64,000 nucleotides of DNA from Phymorhynchus buccinoides (GCA_017654935.2 CM065690.1:6211584-6275583), one strand, 5' to 3'. Positions 1 to 13,254 are shown, counted from the first letter of the stretch. The notes: a model not told the origin generated them from the sequence alone. Made by a program: numbers and translations.

Positions 1-200
1 ACTATTGGACTTACAGACTTCAAACTTTGGTATGTATGTTGCATTGACTTTTGGTAGTTCTGAATAAGGTGTACCAAGCAAAATCAAGGTCAAGGACATC
101 GGTAGATCGTGAAAGTGGCTAGGATCGATTAAATTTAAAAGCCACTTGACCTTGACATTTGACCTTGAAGCTGTTACATGATGTCGTTCTGTCCGGATAA
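1..200. other. Non-coding, AGGTCA-rich
   Basis: No gene seen. Contains several TCAAGGTCA / TGACCTTGA motifs (89-171), part of a dispersed non-coding repeat type that recurs at 7990-8420 and 13270-13450. Confidence 0.5.
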
Positions 201-204
201 AAGT

Positions 205-557
205 GCCCATAATTTCAAAATCATTGTAGTTAGACCCATATAGCCATATATATTAATGATCATCATCATAGCAGAAACCCAATGGAAGACATTTTGAAGG
301 GGCCAATAGCACAGTGAGAGTGAGAGCTGAGGGGGCTCCGAAAACAAGTGCTCATAATTTCAAAACTAATTGGCGTTAGACCACTGAGGGTGAGAGCTGA
401 GAGGGGCTCTGAAAACAAATGCTCCTAATTTCAAAACTATTAGACCTCTATAACCATATATATTCGTGATCAGCATTAACAGGGGAATGCAGTGGAAGAC
501 ATTTTGAAGAGGCCAATAGCACAGTGAGAGTGAGAGCCGAGGGGGCTCAGAAAACAT
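205..557. repeat. Imperfect tandem duplication (~200 bp unit, partial third copy)
   Basis: Blocks around CATAATTTCAAAAC, ACCATATATATT, GGAAGACATTTTGAAG and CAATAGCACAGTGAGAGTG occur in the same order at 218-345 and 421-557, with a truncated copy between them. No coding signal. Confidence 0.7.
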
Positions 558-764
558 GGACTACAGTGAGTGGGAGACATTTTGAAGTGCTGTCCTGGCA
601 ACTGCTATTCTAAAGACCTGTGCCGGGGGGGATGCTGCTGCAAAGCGAAGCGAGCGCAGGGCGTAGCAACCGAGGGGCGTTGCTGCTAGTACCTTATACA
701 ATGGTTTTAGAAACACACACACACAAACAAACAAATCGCATGCAATAAAATAACAATAATTGGG

Positions 765-866
765 TGGCGCGCCTCTAGCTGCGACGCGCTCTCCAGGTGG
801 GAGCAACCCGAATTTCACAGAGACGCCTCTGTGACTATAATGTACCTAACCTAACCTAACCTAACA
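765..866 (+). mobile_element. SINE 3' part (CAACCCGAATTTC family)
   Basis: GGGTGGCGCG, GCGCTCTCCAGGTGGGAGCA, ACCCGAATTTCACAGAGA and ACTATAATGTACCTAA match the body of the fuller SINE copy at 16028-16350. It ends in a short (CCTAA)n run. The tRNA-like head is not present here. Confidence 0.65.
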
Positions 867-982
867 CACACACGCACACACACTATACAATTAACACATG
901 GTATGCCTGAATACTTTGCTAAGTAAAAAACCCAAAACATTGTTGATCAGATAATGGTATAACAGCGAGATTCATAAAACGC

Positions 983-1064
983 CCCCCCTCCCCCCCCCCC
1001 TTCTCTTCTCTCTCTCTCTCTCTCTCTCTCTCACGCGCACACATTTACACTGAACACACATATA

Positions 1065-1103
<39 letters not shown>

Positions 1104-1450
1104 CGTACACATGCATCAGCACATGTTCACACACACACACACACGGACACACACATACACAGATACACACACACACACAAACGTACACATGTATCAGCAC
1201 ATGTTCACACACACACACACATACACAGATACACACACACACACACACACATTCTATAGAGTCGTCGTTTCGAACGCAAAAGTACTGTACAAGCAAAACT
1301 GGAACAAGAAAGGGGGGAGTTGTGGGTGCGTGTTATGAGGTAGGGTGTGTGTGTGTGTGGGGGGGGGGGGGGGGCAGTTACTGGCGTGGAGGGTGGGGTG
1401 GGGGTGGAGAAGAGGGTGTGGGAAGGGAGAGGGGGGGGGGGCACAATCAA
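983..1450. repeat. Simple-repeat block: poly-C, (CT)n, (CA)n, G-rich
   Basis: C-runs at 983-1001, (CT)n to 1032, a long (CA)n with a direct duplication of an ACACATG(C/T)ATCAGCACATGT block (near 1106 and 1187), then G-rich stretches at 1359-1374 and 1430-1441. The open frames here are repeat artefacts. Confidence 0.85.
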
Positions 1451-1529
1451 CGTTAATGACTGTCCCAAGCACACACTACATGATCAGTTGATCACACAGC
1501 AAGGACAATCGACTGCGCCAACACAAACT

Positions 1530-1533
1530 ACTG

Positions 1534-1564
<31 letters not shown>

Positions 1565-2077
1565 GTCTCAATCCTCCATTTTCTCACATATAGATATACA
1601 CACGTGCGCGCGTGCACACACACGTCTCTCTACCAGTCATCAAGCCTATCTCCTATCCTTCTCTTCACACACGCGTGCACACGCACGCATGCACACACAC
1701 GCGCGCGCGCGCGCACGCACACGCGCACACACACACACAGAGAAGAGTCATCAAGCCTTATCTCCTGTCCCTCTCTTCACACACACATGCACGCACACTC
1801 ACACACACACACACATACACTACACACATACGCACACACACACACACGCACGCGCACGCACGCACACACACACACATAGGAGTCATCAAGCCTTATCTCC
1901 TATCCCTCTCTTCACGCACGCATGCACCCACACGCACGCACTCACACACACACACACGTACACACACACATACACACACGCGCGCACACGCACACACACA
2001 CACGAGTCATCAAGCCTTATCTCATCTCTCTCTTCACACACGCGTGCACCAACACCCACACCCACATAATTTTTTAT

Positions 2078-2118
<41 letters not shown>
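1530..2118. repeat. Higher-order minisatellite: (CA)n plus GTCATCAAGCC block
   Basis: Four copies of a ~45 bp block (AGTCATCAAGCC, TATCTCCTATCC, CTCTCTTCACAC) start near 1637, 1746, 1881 and 2005, each followed by a variable (CA)n/(CGCA)n tract. The array is bounded by (CT)n tracts on both sides. Confidence 0.8.
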
Positions 2119-2119
<1 letters not shown>

Positions 2120-2162
2120 GTCTATCCGTCTGCTTCCAGTCTCTATTTCTCTCTCCCTCTAA

Positions 2163-2320
2163 AAGAGCCAGCCACACGTCCACTAAAATCGCACACGACT
2201 GTACGATACGATTCGATCACGTGGGTCTCAAAGAACAACATGTGATTCGCGCGCTTGGAGACCGCATGATCGAATCGTATCGTACAGTCGTGCGATTTCA
2301 GTGGACGTGTGGCTGGCCCT
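2163..2320. mobile_element. Foldback (hairpin) element, copy 1
   Basis: Two inverted arms of ~55 bp flank a short centre. The left arm carries GCCAGCCACACGTCCACT, ACTGTACGATACGATTCGAT; the right arm is its reverse complement ending AGTGGACGTGTGGCTGGCCC. A more compact copy lies at 35560-35672, so this is a mobile family rather than a local palindrome. Confidence 0.85.
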
Positions 2321-2474
2321 TGACTGTCAGTCTGTCTGTCTCGCTGGTACACCTGCATCTCTCTAAGTCTCTCCCTCTCTCTCTGTTTGTCTGTCTCTCT
2401 TCCTCTCTCTGTCTCTCATTGTGTTTATGTGGACTCCGTCAGTACTGTGGGGCCTTGATCTGATTAAATATTCG

Positions 2475-3153
<679 letters not shown>

Positions 3154-3358
3154 GCACCCGTTTCCTGAATACAGTTCTAAATGTTATATTTGTTTCACCA
3201 TTTCACCATATGTTTGTCCCATGTGCCATATTTATCATATTTTTGTTAAAATATGTGTACAAGATATGGTGACATCTTATGGGCAAACAGGTCTGCTATA
3301 CCCTCATGATAAAACTAGCTGCCTGTCTGCCTGTCTTGTCTGTCAACTGGGGGTCATA

Positions 3359-3549
3359 CAGTAGTAGAACCTCCGTATCAAGACCTTGAAATTTTTTGTC
3401 CAAAATCAGGTCTTAAGTGGGAGGGAGTTGTATGTAATAAGGGAGGTCATTTTAATACTTACAAACAAGGGCAATGCCTCGGAGAAGTTAGGTCTTAAAT
3501 AAGAGGGAGTCTTAAGAGGGAATGTCTTAATAAGGGAGGTTCTCACTGT
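3359..3549. mobile_element. pogo/Tigger-type MITE (CAGTGGAACCTCC family)
   Basis: Starts CAGTAGTAGAACCTCC and ends GGGAGGTTCTCACTG, an imperfect terminal inverted repeat. The inside has repeated AGGTCTTAA / GGGAGG motifs shared with copies at 46865, 49947, 51131 and 54630. TA-flanking is best seen at 54630-54818. Confidence 0.65.
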
Positions 3550-3819
3550 GCTTTGAAAATCACTGGCTGTAGCCCCCCTATAATAAACATATGATTATTT
3601 CCCTGATCAGCATCGCCACCCGAGGGATGTAGTAGTAGGAGACATTAAACCCGCGCCATGCGATGCGATATCATGTGCGATAAGCTACTGAACCAATTGT
3701 AAAGAAACTTGGCGGAATGGTACCTTGGGCTCTCTAGGTGCGGCTGGCCCTGTGGTGTCAGCTTTAGTAAATGACGAGCCATATGAACGTAATCCCTGTG
3801 AACCAAATTTGAGTATTTA

Positions 3820-4004
3820 ATATACGCACACGCATATGCACACGCACACACACGTACACAAGCACGCATGCATACACATACACACGTACATGCAGTTATG
3901 TGTGCATGTGCACAAGCGAACACTTACACATGCACAGACGCCTGCGTGCGCGCACGCACACATACACACTCTCTCTCTCTCTCACATGCACACACACACA
4001 CACA

Positions 4005-4042
<38 letters not shown>

Positions 4043-4095
4043 TACACATGTCCGCGCACGCACGCACGCACACGCACACGCACACACACACTAAT
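3820..4095. repeat. (CA)n / (CT)n block
   Basis: Interrupted (CA)n with CG variants at 3824-3966, then alternating (CT)n and (CA)n to 4094. No other content. Confidence 0.85.
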
Positions 4096-4400
4096 TAAGC
4101 TCTCATTGATAATTGTACTAATCAGGAGAATCTAGCGTCAGATGACTGGGTGATTTTTTCCCCCCAGATTTGGCCAGTGCAATTCTCTCTCCGGTGCGAA
4201 CTGCATTGTCGATAAAGGCGACCGTGTTAAGTTTGTTATCGGCAATCTTTATTGAATCAATCTGGGCAAATTTCACATCCGACTAATAAAAGATATACCT
4301 AAAAACCCAAGGTTGGTGACAGAACTCTGTGTGTGTGTGTGTGGCTTCCCTTGTCAGATTGTTTGGCTTTTTATTCAGTGTTTTCTGTTAAATAGCATGT

Positions 4401-4835
4401 TAAAGTGACTAGCGCAACGCCGAGTACCAGTAACGCCTAGTAACGGTAACGCCAAGTACTGGTAACGCTGAGTATAGCAAATTTGAAGCGATTCGGTTAA
4501 GAAACGGCTGAGTCGCATAGCGCGCGCGTTTCTGAACCGATTCGCTTCCGGTTTGGTACACGGATAGTCACCGTCCCCGGTCATCTTCCTGCCAAATTCG
4601 AAGGCAATCGGTCCAGAAACACCGGAGATACGGGCGCCGAGAGGCCGGCGGATGCGCGTTTCGCGCATTTGCCAAACTGCGCAAATGACACGGCCGCCTC
4701 AGTTGCCGTTGCCATCGACCCGTTAGGGCTCACAGCAAATTTGAAGCGATTCGGTCGAAAAACGGCGGAGTTATAAGGCCCGTTTTGTGTTTCAGACAGA
4801 CAGACAGACAGACACACGGACACTTGGCTTTTTAC
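4401..4835 (+). mobile_element. Nested dispersed repeat ending in (CAGA)n
   Basis: Repeats of AAATTTGAAGCGATTCGGT (twice, near 4480 and 4738), then GTTTCAGACAGACAGACAGA and an ACACGGACA end. The same ending style (ACGCGATTCGGTCAAGCGGT then GACAGACAGA) is seen at 13500-13550, so this is a dispersed family of unknown class. Confidence 0.55.
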
Positions 4836-5279
4836 TATATGATGATTTCTCCAGTGCTGTATTCACGATTTTGGGTCGAGTTGGGAACTCGTTTCAGTGT
4901 TGTCCCTCTTCAGGCTAGGGCCTTGATGTCCCTTTTACTGCAGGTTTTCAGACAGAGGATTGGAGCCCTAGACATCAATCTAGTGTTAATGTTTAGCATT
5001 CGTCTCATGGGCAAATTTGACTGAAAATTGTTTGTTTTTTCATGAGATAATTAGCATGGGCTTCTTACCTGCCCATGGGCTTTTTACCCCATCTTACCCT
5101 ATTTATTAACACATGTGCTATGATTTATGCTTTATATTGTTTGGATTTTGTTACATTTGACTGTTACAGTAGGCCTATTGTGAATCATTTGAATATTACT
5201 GTTTATCATTATTATATAATTATTACTTTCTCATTATTCTTGACGTCATTCCTGATGATGTAATGCTTATTCAGTTCAT

Positions 5280-5480
5280 CCACATTATTTCAAGTTTCAA
5301 GTTTCAAGTTTCTCTCTCCTTGTAATTTTCCCGGGAAAAAATCAGAATTCTGAATTTTACCGAGACCAATCCGGGAAAAAATCAGAATTCCAAATTTTCC
5401 CGTGAAGATTCTGAATTTTCCCAAACTCTGGAAAATTCCGAATTTTTCCGGATTCCAAAATTTCCTGTGACATATATATA
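5280..5480. repeat. Short tandem/inverted motifs around TCCGGGAAAAAATCAGAATT
   Basis: CCGGGAAAAAATCAGAATTC occurs twice (near 5330 and 5371), with inverted GAATTTTCC derivatives. Small local repeat, function unknown. Confidence 0.5.
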
Positions 5481-5974
5481 ATTTTGTTTAAAACTTTTTT
5501 GTCCCTATATCTTTGAAACGAACATTAAAACCAAAACCAGTTATACTAACTTGGTATTTCGATCTATATTCTAAAAAACATAAAGACTGCTAGCTTAGTT
5601 TCTCCTAATTAGGGAGGCATTGAGGACAGCTGTTTCGACTCTAGGGGGTCTCATCAGCTTGGCACTGGATGGGGTCTTAGCCTACCAAGACACACTTTAA
5701 TAGGACCAACAACAATCAGGCATCAGAATAGCCTGAAGTTAAATCCTCTGAAAATCTGCGGTAAAAGGGCCAGCAGGGCCCTAGACTGAAGAGGGACAAC
5801 ACTGAAACGAGTTCTCAACTCGACCCAAAATCCTGAATACAGCACTGGATAAATCACTTTAAAATGCTATTTAACAGAAAACACTGAATAAAAAGCCAAA
5901 CAATCTAACAAGAGAAGCCAATCCTCTGTCAGAAAGTCTTAATCCTCTGAAATCCTCTGACAATGCATCCCCAC

Positions 5975-6429
5975 AATGCATTGCACCCACACATACGGAC
6001 AGACAAAAACACACACACACAGACACACACTCACTCATGCACACACACACACACCCATACTCACATATAAGCACACGCACAAACGCACATGCAAACGAGA
6101 GCAGGTGCACACGGCCACTCACTCACACTCACATGCGCGCGCACGCACACATGATTGCATTCACACACACACACGCGTGAGAGAGCGTGCCTGCACACTC
6201 AAACACACGAAAGTGCACGCGCACACAAAATTTCACTCACACACGTTCACACACACATACAAACGCACATGTACACACATTCACACACAAGCATACACAC
6301 ACACGTTTACACAACACACATACACTCAAGACAGACTGTTGCCAATCGCAAGTATTGTAGGGGTTGTTACTATACTATACTCTATTCACGATGGTGACGC
6401 GCGCGCACACACACACACACACAAAGAGT

Positions 6430-6461
<32 letters not shown>

Positions 6462-6925
6462 TGCATGAACAGTCTCGTAATAATGCATCACCTAACCGGA
6501 ATCGAACTGCCAGGAGTGTGCTCACCGCTAAGGTTTGTCTTAAGACCACACGCCCTAAATTAACTAAACCTTAATCAGCATCCCCCCCCCCCCCCCCCCC
6601 TACACACACACAATCTTTCTTCCTCCTCAATCCACCTTTCTCTCTCTGTCTCTCTCTCTCTCTCTTTGTCTCTCTCCGTCCCTTTCTCTCTCTGTGTCTC
6701 TCTCTGTCTGTCTCTCTCTCTCTGTCTCTATGCGTGTCTCTCTCTCTCCGTCTCTCTCTCTTTTTCTCTCTCTATCTCTATGTGTGTCTCTCTCTCACTC
6801 TCTCTCTTTTTCTCTCTCTATCTCTATGTCTCTCTCTCTCTCTCTGTCACTATCTCCCTCTCTGTGTCACTCTCTCTCTCCCCCCCCCTCTCTCTCTCTC
6901 TCTTTCTCTCTCTCATCTATTATTC
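5975..6925. repeat. Simple-repeat block: (CA)n, two poly-C tracts, (CT)n
   Basis: Interrupted (CA)n at 5986-6330, poly-C at 6430-6461 and 6582-6600, then ~285 bp of (CT)n with GT interruptions (6637-6915). The ~100 bp between the C-tracts carries no recognised gene. Confidence 0.85.
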
Positions 6926-6966
6926 ACAGATTCAAGCAAGCAACAATGTCCTTAGAAGAAAATGTG

Positions 6967-7833
6967 TTTCACGTCCTCCAACGTGGTTCATGTAGGTACA
7001 TACAAGACATGTTTGGCTCACTCGTGTTAACAAAGTGAGTCTATGTTTCACGTCCTCCAACGTGGTTCATGTAGGTACATACAAGACATGTTTGGCTCAC
7101 TCGTGTTAACGAAGTGAGTCTATGTTTCACGTCCTCCAACGTGGTTCATGTAGGTACATACAAGACATGTTTGGCTCACCCGTGTTAACGAAGTGAGTCT
7201 ATGTTTCACGTCATCCAACGTGGTTCATGTAGGTACATACAAGACATGTTTGGCTCACTCGTGTTAAGGAAGTGAGTCTATGTTTCACGTCATCCAACGT
7301 GGTTCATGTAGGTACATATAAGACATGTTTGGCTCACTCGTGTTAACGAAGTGAGTATGTTTCACGTCCTCCAACGTGGTTCATGTAGGTACATATAAGA
7401 CATGTTTGGCTCACTCGTGTTAAGGAAGTGAGTCTATGTTTCACGTCCTCCAACCTGGTTCAGGTAGGTATATATAAGACATGTTTGGCTCACTCGTGTT
7501 AAGGAAGTGAGTCTATGTTTCACGTCCTCCAACCTGGTTCAGGTAGGTACATATAAGACATGTTTGGCTCACTCGTGTTAACGAAGTGAGTCTATGTTTC
7601 ACGTCCTCCAACGTGGTTCATGTAGGTACGTATAAGACATTTTTGGCTCACTCGTGTTAACGAAGTGAGTCTATGTTTCACATCCTCCAACGTGGTTCAG
7701 GTAGGTACATATGACATGTTTGGCTCACCCGTGTTAACGAAGTGAGTCTATGTTTCACGTCCTCCAACGTGGTTCATGTAGGTACGTATAAAACATTTTT
7801 TGGCTCACTCGTGTTAACGAAGTGAGTCTATGT
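6967..7833. repeat. 79 bp satellite, 11 copies
   Basis: Unit contains TTTCACGTCCTCCAACGTGG, TTCATGTAGGTACATACAAG and GGCTCACTCGTGTTAACGAA. Unit starts fall at 6967, 7046, 7125, 7204 and so on, mostly 79 apart; one copy is 77 and one is shortened near 7700. Divergence is a few percent. 79 is not a multiple of three and stops occur, so it is not coding. Confidence 0.93.
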
Positions 7834-8435
7834 TCGGTTGTGTGTCTGTGTGTATGTGTGTGTGTTTATGTGTTGCAGTCCGTGGTTCAAATAAAACTTA
7901 AGTTGGCTTATTCTCAGGAATTTTGAAGGCGTACATTGTTCAAACTTTGCATACACATATGATAGATGTCTATGCAAGCTTTCAAAATGATTTGCATAAA
8001 AAAATAACCAGTGACCTTGACCTTTTTGTCTTGGCATTATCTTTCACATTTTCAGTTACAATCCCCAAATTTGGCATGTTGGTGTATTAGCTTAAGGTAA
8101 TATGGTATGCAGGGTGACCTTTACCCTATTGACCTTAACCTTGACCTTGAACATCATCAATTATTTGTTTCGGCCATATCTTTTACATTATGGCAGATGC
8201 AGTTTCCAAATGTGGCAAGTAGGTAGACTAGCTTAAGATCATTATGGAATGCTAAGTATTGTTGACATCAGTGACCATAATGACTTTGACCTTGGATTAT
8301 TGTCTGTCGCAATCACATGAACTGCTGTGCAGAATCGCTTAAAATTTTGCAAAGTGGTATGCCACATCAAGCTGATGTGTCAAGCATAGAAACTGTATGC
8401 TTTGACCTTGACCTTTGGAGTGTGTTTGGAATTGA
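7834..8435. other. Non-coding, TGACCTTGA-rich
   Basis: No gene seen. Many scattered TTGACCTTGACC motifs (8011, 8129-8150, 8280-8300, 8400) in an AT-rich setting; typical of the same dispersed repeat type as 1-200. Confidence 0.5.
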
Positions 8436-8830
8436 ACAATCTGGCACTTAGATCTATCCCCCCAAAAAAAACCACCAAAAAAACCCCGAGTACACATGCT
8501 AACCAATTTCTTTGCGTCCCAATGTCTTTTTTTATGTATGCTTTACAGACAATTATCTATGATGCAATTCGAAGTTTCTCTGACTTTTGGCATGGAGTTC
8601 ATGCGAAAGAATACTCTGGCATTTAGATCTATCTCCAAAAACACAAAGCGAGTGAGCCTTGAAGTCTTTGCCTCTTGTTTTATGCATGTTTTACAAAATA
8701 CGCAATTCAAAGGTGTTTTTTCCCTGACTTTTGGTGTGGAATTTATGCGAAAGTATACACCCAGGCATTTAGATCTATCTCCACACAAAAACCACAAAGC
8801 GAGTGAGCCTTGAAGGCTTTGGATAATTTT
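8436..8830. repeat. Imperfect tandem repeat (~146-176 bp unit, 2.5 copies)
   Basis: CATTTAGATCTATCTCCA with a following AAAGCGAGTGAGCCTTGAAG occurs near 8620 and 8767, and a diverged start is at 8443. TGACTTTTGGNNTGGANTT and ATGCGAAAG recur at the same spacing. Confidence 0.7.
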
Positions 8831-8907
8831 TTTTAAAATTATACAGATAGTGAGTGGGTCGATCCTGGAAAGACCCAGTTACCTACCCTTTTCTCTTTTT
8901 ACTGCTC

Positions 8908-9660
8908 CTCTCCCCCCCCCCCCCCCCCCCCCCCCAACACACACACGCCTTGTCCCCCTTCCTGACCCGATTGTGTCAACCTAATTGCTCCATCTAACAT
9001 TAGTAACAAACAATGCATGCAGGAACAATGCTGTTGTCCTAGTCTCTCTCTGCCTCTCTCTCTCTCCCTCCCCCTCTCTCTCTCTCTCCTTCCCCCCCCC
9101 CCTCTCTCTCTCTCCAGCACTCTCTCTCAATGTTGGATTGTTTGCCATCTCTCTCTCTCTTTCTCTGTGTCTCCCTCTCTCTTTCTCTCTCTCTCTATCT
9201 GTCTCTCTCTCTCTCTCTCTCTCCTTCCCCCTCTCTCTCTCAGCACTCTCTCTCAATGTTGGATTGTTTGCCATCTCTCTCTCTCTCTGTGTCTGTCTCC
9301 CTCTCTCTTTCTTTCTCTCTCTCCGTCTCTCTCTGTGTCTGTCTCCCTCTCTCTCTCCCCCTTCCTCTCTCTCTCTCTCTCTCTCTCCCCCTCTCTCTAT
9401 CTATCTCCCCCCCTCTCTCTCTCTCTCCCTCTCTCTCTCAACATCACTCAATTAATTTATATCGAACCCTCCAAGAAACCCTCTAGCACTCTTTTAAGTT
9501 CCCAAAAATTAGAAACACGCTTTCACTGCTCTAGTGAAGCATCTCTAGTAGCACGACTGCTTTCTCCCCCCCCCCCCCCCCCCACACACGTCACACCTCT
9601 CTCTCTCTCTCTCTCTCTCCCCCCCCCTTCCAAAATCGAGTCCTGGACATGTTTTTTTTT
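8908..9660. repeat. Poly-C and (CT)n block with a ~120 bp duplication
   Basis: Poly-C at 8911-8934 and 9566-9582. CAATGTTGGATTGTTTGCCA occurs at about 9128 and 9254, inside CT-rich DNA, so a ~125 bp unit was duplicated. Apparent Ser/Leu-rich frames are artefacts. Confidence 0.8.
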
Positions 9661-10125
9661 ATAACTGACAACAGTTCCATAATTGCATCAATTCTGACCC
9701 CAACCCACAGGCACACACACAAAAGTTGTTCAAAGCTATTCTTTCATCCTCATTAAAGATCACTGGACTTGACACACAGACACAACCACACTATATCTAT
9801 TTAATCTCTGACCAGTGACATCTATGAATGCACACTAGACACTCAGAACTCGGAAATTGTAATGCAAAAAGGCCACCAGCCTGTCCGCATGTGGACACGT
9901 ACACACACATAATAATATGAAATAAAAACAGAAAAATGAAAATAATAAGCATTAATATCTCCAAAGTAAGAAATCAGCATATTAAAGGAAAATTGGAAAA
10001 AAAAACCACCATAATCTTAAATTGCGAAAGTAAAGTTTACATAGTTTGTTCTCTTACAAATATATGCATAATGAATAAACATTGCTAAATCTCTCACAAC
10101 ATTTGTGTCTTCATTTTGAAGTAAG
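9661..10125. other. AT-rich non-coding
   Basis: No gene, repeat family or RNA recognised. Confidence 0.5.
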
Positions 10126-10232
<107 letters not shown>

Positions 10233-10471
10233 AGAGGGGGGCGAAGGGGCATATGCAAAAAAAACCACCTTTCGAAAACTTTCATGTGCATGGACGGATG
10301 TACACCCAAACATCCCCCCTCTCCCCAACCCACACGCAAACGCACACACACACACACGCGCAATCAATGATACTTCCTTGTCTTTAGGCAGTGGGGCAAG
10401 AGACTAGTAGGAGCAGATTGTTGAATATTGTACATCCCCTAAGACAAGGCTTGCTGCTATAGTATGCAAAC

Positions 10472-10619
<148 letters not shown>

Positions 10620-10620
<1 letters not shown>

Positions 10621-11578
10621 GTTCGTTCTTTGATTTAACGTCTATCCACCTTACAGTGATCTTAGACAAAAAAAAAAAAAAAAAAAAAAAATGTATGTGT
10701 AGTATGATTATGATGTATGTGTTTGATGGGTAAGGGGTATGTGGGTCTGAGTATACATGTGATTATAGGCCCTATGTTAGTGAAATGTTAGTGAAATACT
10801 TAAACTTAAAATTATGTCTAAACATGTAAAAGAAGCACACAATAAATTAACAATAAACTCCAAAAAAGAAAAGTAAAATAGATAACAAGCACATTAAAGC
10901 AAAGGTCCAATTGGGCTCCTAATAAGTCCCCGAACAACTTCTAGAATCTTTGATACATCACAAATAATGTCTTTATAGGTTGTCATTGATGGTTCTGTGT
11001 CCAACAACCAAGCAGGTAAATAGTTTTTTATATTTTCGCAAAGAAAAATCACATGGAATGGTGTAATATGCTGGCCACAAATGCAAGTCACATGTTTACA
11101 GAATTTTGTTTTCAATGCATCAAGCCTGAATCTAAAAACTAAACTTTTTAGAATCCGCCCTTGATGAAGATTTTGTTCTGTTTTATAATCTATTAGCTTT
11201 TTAAAGAACTTTCCTTTTTTGTTCTTTTTTACAGAACATGATATATCTGTTTGTTTGCTAGACACAGAATCCCAGGATGCTTTTTCTAAAAGACTATAAT
11301 TTTCATGTAGAGATAAAGGTATATCTATTGTTGCTAAACCGTTTTCAGTGGCTGCACTATTTTTTGCTAACCGGTCAACCCTTTCATTTGCAGATAATCC
11401 GCAATGTGATGGAATCCAACAAAAGTCTAAAGAAGAACCACGTAAAGACAAAAAATGAATTAAATGGTGAATTTCTGACATAAGTTCTCCTCTCACTCTT
11501 GTATTAGAATATTTTAAGGATTGTAAGACAGATTTTGAATCAACACAAAATAATATCTGAAATATAGAGAATGGAAAA
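10620..11578 (-). pseudogene. 5'-truncated LINE: RNase H and C-terminal end of ORF2, plus 3' UTR
   Basis: Reading right to left from 11578: FCVDSKSVLQSLKYSNTRVR, then the RNase H core DFCWIPSHCGLSANERVDRL, and ending ICGQHITPFHVIFLCENIKN..SPIGPLL with a stop before 10894. The WIPSHxGLxxNExxDxxAK motif is the RNase H end typical of I/Nimb-like non-LTR retrotransposons (clade is inferred). The frame stays open for ~225 codons, so the copy is fairly young. It is cut off on its 5' side by a (GA)n tract at 11581. The 3' UTR ends at an AGACGTTAAATCAAAGAACG tail, a motif also seen at 52628-52650. No reverse transcriptase domain is in the window. Confidence 0.85.
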
Positions 11579-11580
<2 letters not shown>

Positions 11581-11660
<80 letters not shown>

Positions 11661-11830
11661 GCGGACGTGCAAAAAATATAACTTACAAATGCAGAGAGCA
11701 CCCGCAAAACCGTGTGTATGTGTGTGTGCATGCATCCGTATGCGTGTCTGTGTGTGTGTGTGTGTGCGTGTGTGTGCGTGTGTGCATGCGTATGTGTGTG
11801 AATGTGTGTGTGTGTGCGAGTGAGAGAAAG
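11581..11830. repeat. Composite (GA)n - 46 bp unique - (GT)n, copy 1
   Basis: (GA)n to 11658, then TCGCGGACGTGCAAAAAATA, TAACTTACAAATGCAGAGAG and CACCCGCAAAACCGTGTG, then interrupted (GT)n. The same composite, in the same order and orientation, is at 17076-17322. Confidence 0.88.
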
Positions 11831-12026
11831 AGATGGTTTTAATACTTTTATGGATGAATATTTTTTTATGGTCCAGAAAGAACAGGGTGAATGTATATTA
11901 AACCATTTTAAACGATTTATACATGAACTTCACAGATTCTCAGATTCTTCAACAGTACGCAAACTTGCATGTGTGTGTGTGTGTGTGTATGTGTGTGCAT
12001 GTGTGTGTATATGTGCGTGTGTGCGT

Positions 12027-12122
12027 GCATCACCATCATCATCATCACTACCTTTCTTATCATCATCATCACCTTTCTCACCATCATCGTCATCACCAGC
12101 TGTCTTATCAGCACCATCAACT

Positions 12123-12156
<34 letters not shown>

Positions 12157-12290
12157 CTACCTTTCTTATCACCATCATTATCATCATCATCATCACCATC
12201 ATCATCATCGTCATCATCATCACTTCCTTTCTTATCACCATCATCATCGTCATCACCACCTTTCTCATCACCATCACCATCCATCCCCCT
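12027..12290. repeat. Imperfect (ATC)n tract
   Basis: CATCAT repeats broken at regular intervals by ACCTTTCTTATC / ACCTTTCTCACC spacers (12047, 12069, 12120, 12160, 12226, 12259), giving a second-order period. Similar trinucleotide DNA fills CEP97 intron 8. Confidence 0.9.
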
Positions 12291-12410
12291 CTTCCTCGTC
12301 GCTTTCTTCTTGTGTCTACACGAAAGCTCTTTATACTTTGCTAAAAAGATCTACAGAATAAGCCCCTCAACAATGACAGCTAAACCATGGTGCTGACGCA
12401 GCTAGAAGGC

Positions 12411-12675
12411 AAGCTGAGAGAGAGAGAGGGAGAGAGAGGGAGGGGGAGAGAGAGAGGGGGGGGAGAGATATATACAGAGAGAGAGGGGAGGAGAGAGAAA
12501 GATAGACAGAGAGACAGAAGAGAGGAGAGAGGGAGAGAGAGAGAGGGGGAGAGAGAGAGAGGGAGAGAGGGGGAGAGAGAGAGACATAAGCATAGGAGAG
12601 AGAGAGAGACTTCTTTTCATCTTGCCAGGTCGAGGGGGGGAGAGACAGGGGAGAGCGAGAGGGGGAGAGAGATAT

Positions 12676-12718
<43 letters not shown>

Positions 12719-12778
12719 GGGGGGGAGATATGAGGGGGGACAAGAGAGGGGGGATAGAGAGATATATATATATTAGGG

Positions 12779-12809
<31 letters not shown>

Positions 12810-12993
12810 GGAATAGAGAAAGGAGAGAGATATATAGAGGGGACAGAGAGGGAGAAAAAGAGAGACAGAGAGACAGAAAAAGGGAGAGAGGAAGAAAGGG
12901 GGGGGGGGAGAGTGGGGGATAGATATATTAGAGAGAGGGGGGGGGGGGAGAGAGAGAGAGAGAAAGATACAGAGAGAGACAGAAACAGAAAGA

Positions 12994-13043
<50 letters not shown>

Positions 13044-13250
13044 AAGAGAGAGAGAGAGAGAGACAGAGAGGCAGACAAAGAGAGACAGAGAGAGAGAGAG
13101 ACAGACAGAGAAAGAGAGACAGAGACAGAGACAGAGAGAGAGACAGACAGAGAAAGAGAGACAGAGAGAGAGACAGAGAGAGACAGACAGAGAAAGAGAG
13201 ACAGAGAGAGAGACAGACAGAGAAAGAGAGACAAAGAGAGAGAAAAATGA
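12411..13250. repeat. GA-rich polypurine block, ~840 bp
   Basis: Almost pure purine on the + strand, with (GA)n, G-runs and (GACA)n toward the right end. One unique interruption at 12610-12632. No coding content. Confidence 0.92.
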
Positions 13251-13254
13251 CCCT

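Larger units (their letters stand above)
4341..5920. mobile_element. Large inverted-repeat element with a nested insertion
   Basis: The segment 4341-4400 (TGTTTGGCTTTTTATTCAGT) is the reverse complement of 5863-5925, and 4836-4980 (CAGTGCTGTATTCACGATTT) is the reverse complement of 5745-5848. In the left arm the two blocks are split by ~435 bp (4401-4835) that has no match in the right arm: a later insertion. A related sequence lies at 46225-46490. Confidence 0.75.

Noticed and set aside
1347..2463. His/Thr- and Ser/Leu-rich frames
   Set aside because: Translations of (CA)n and (CT)n microsatellite.
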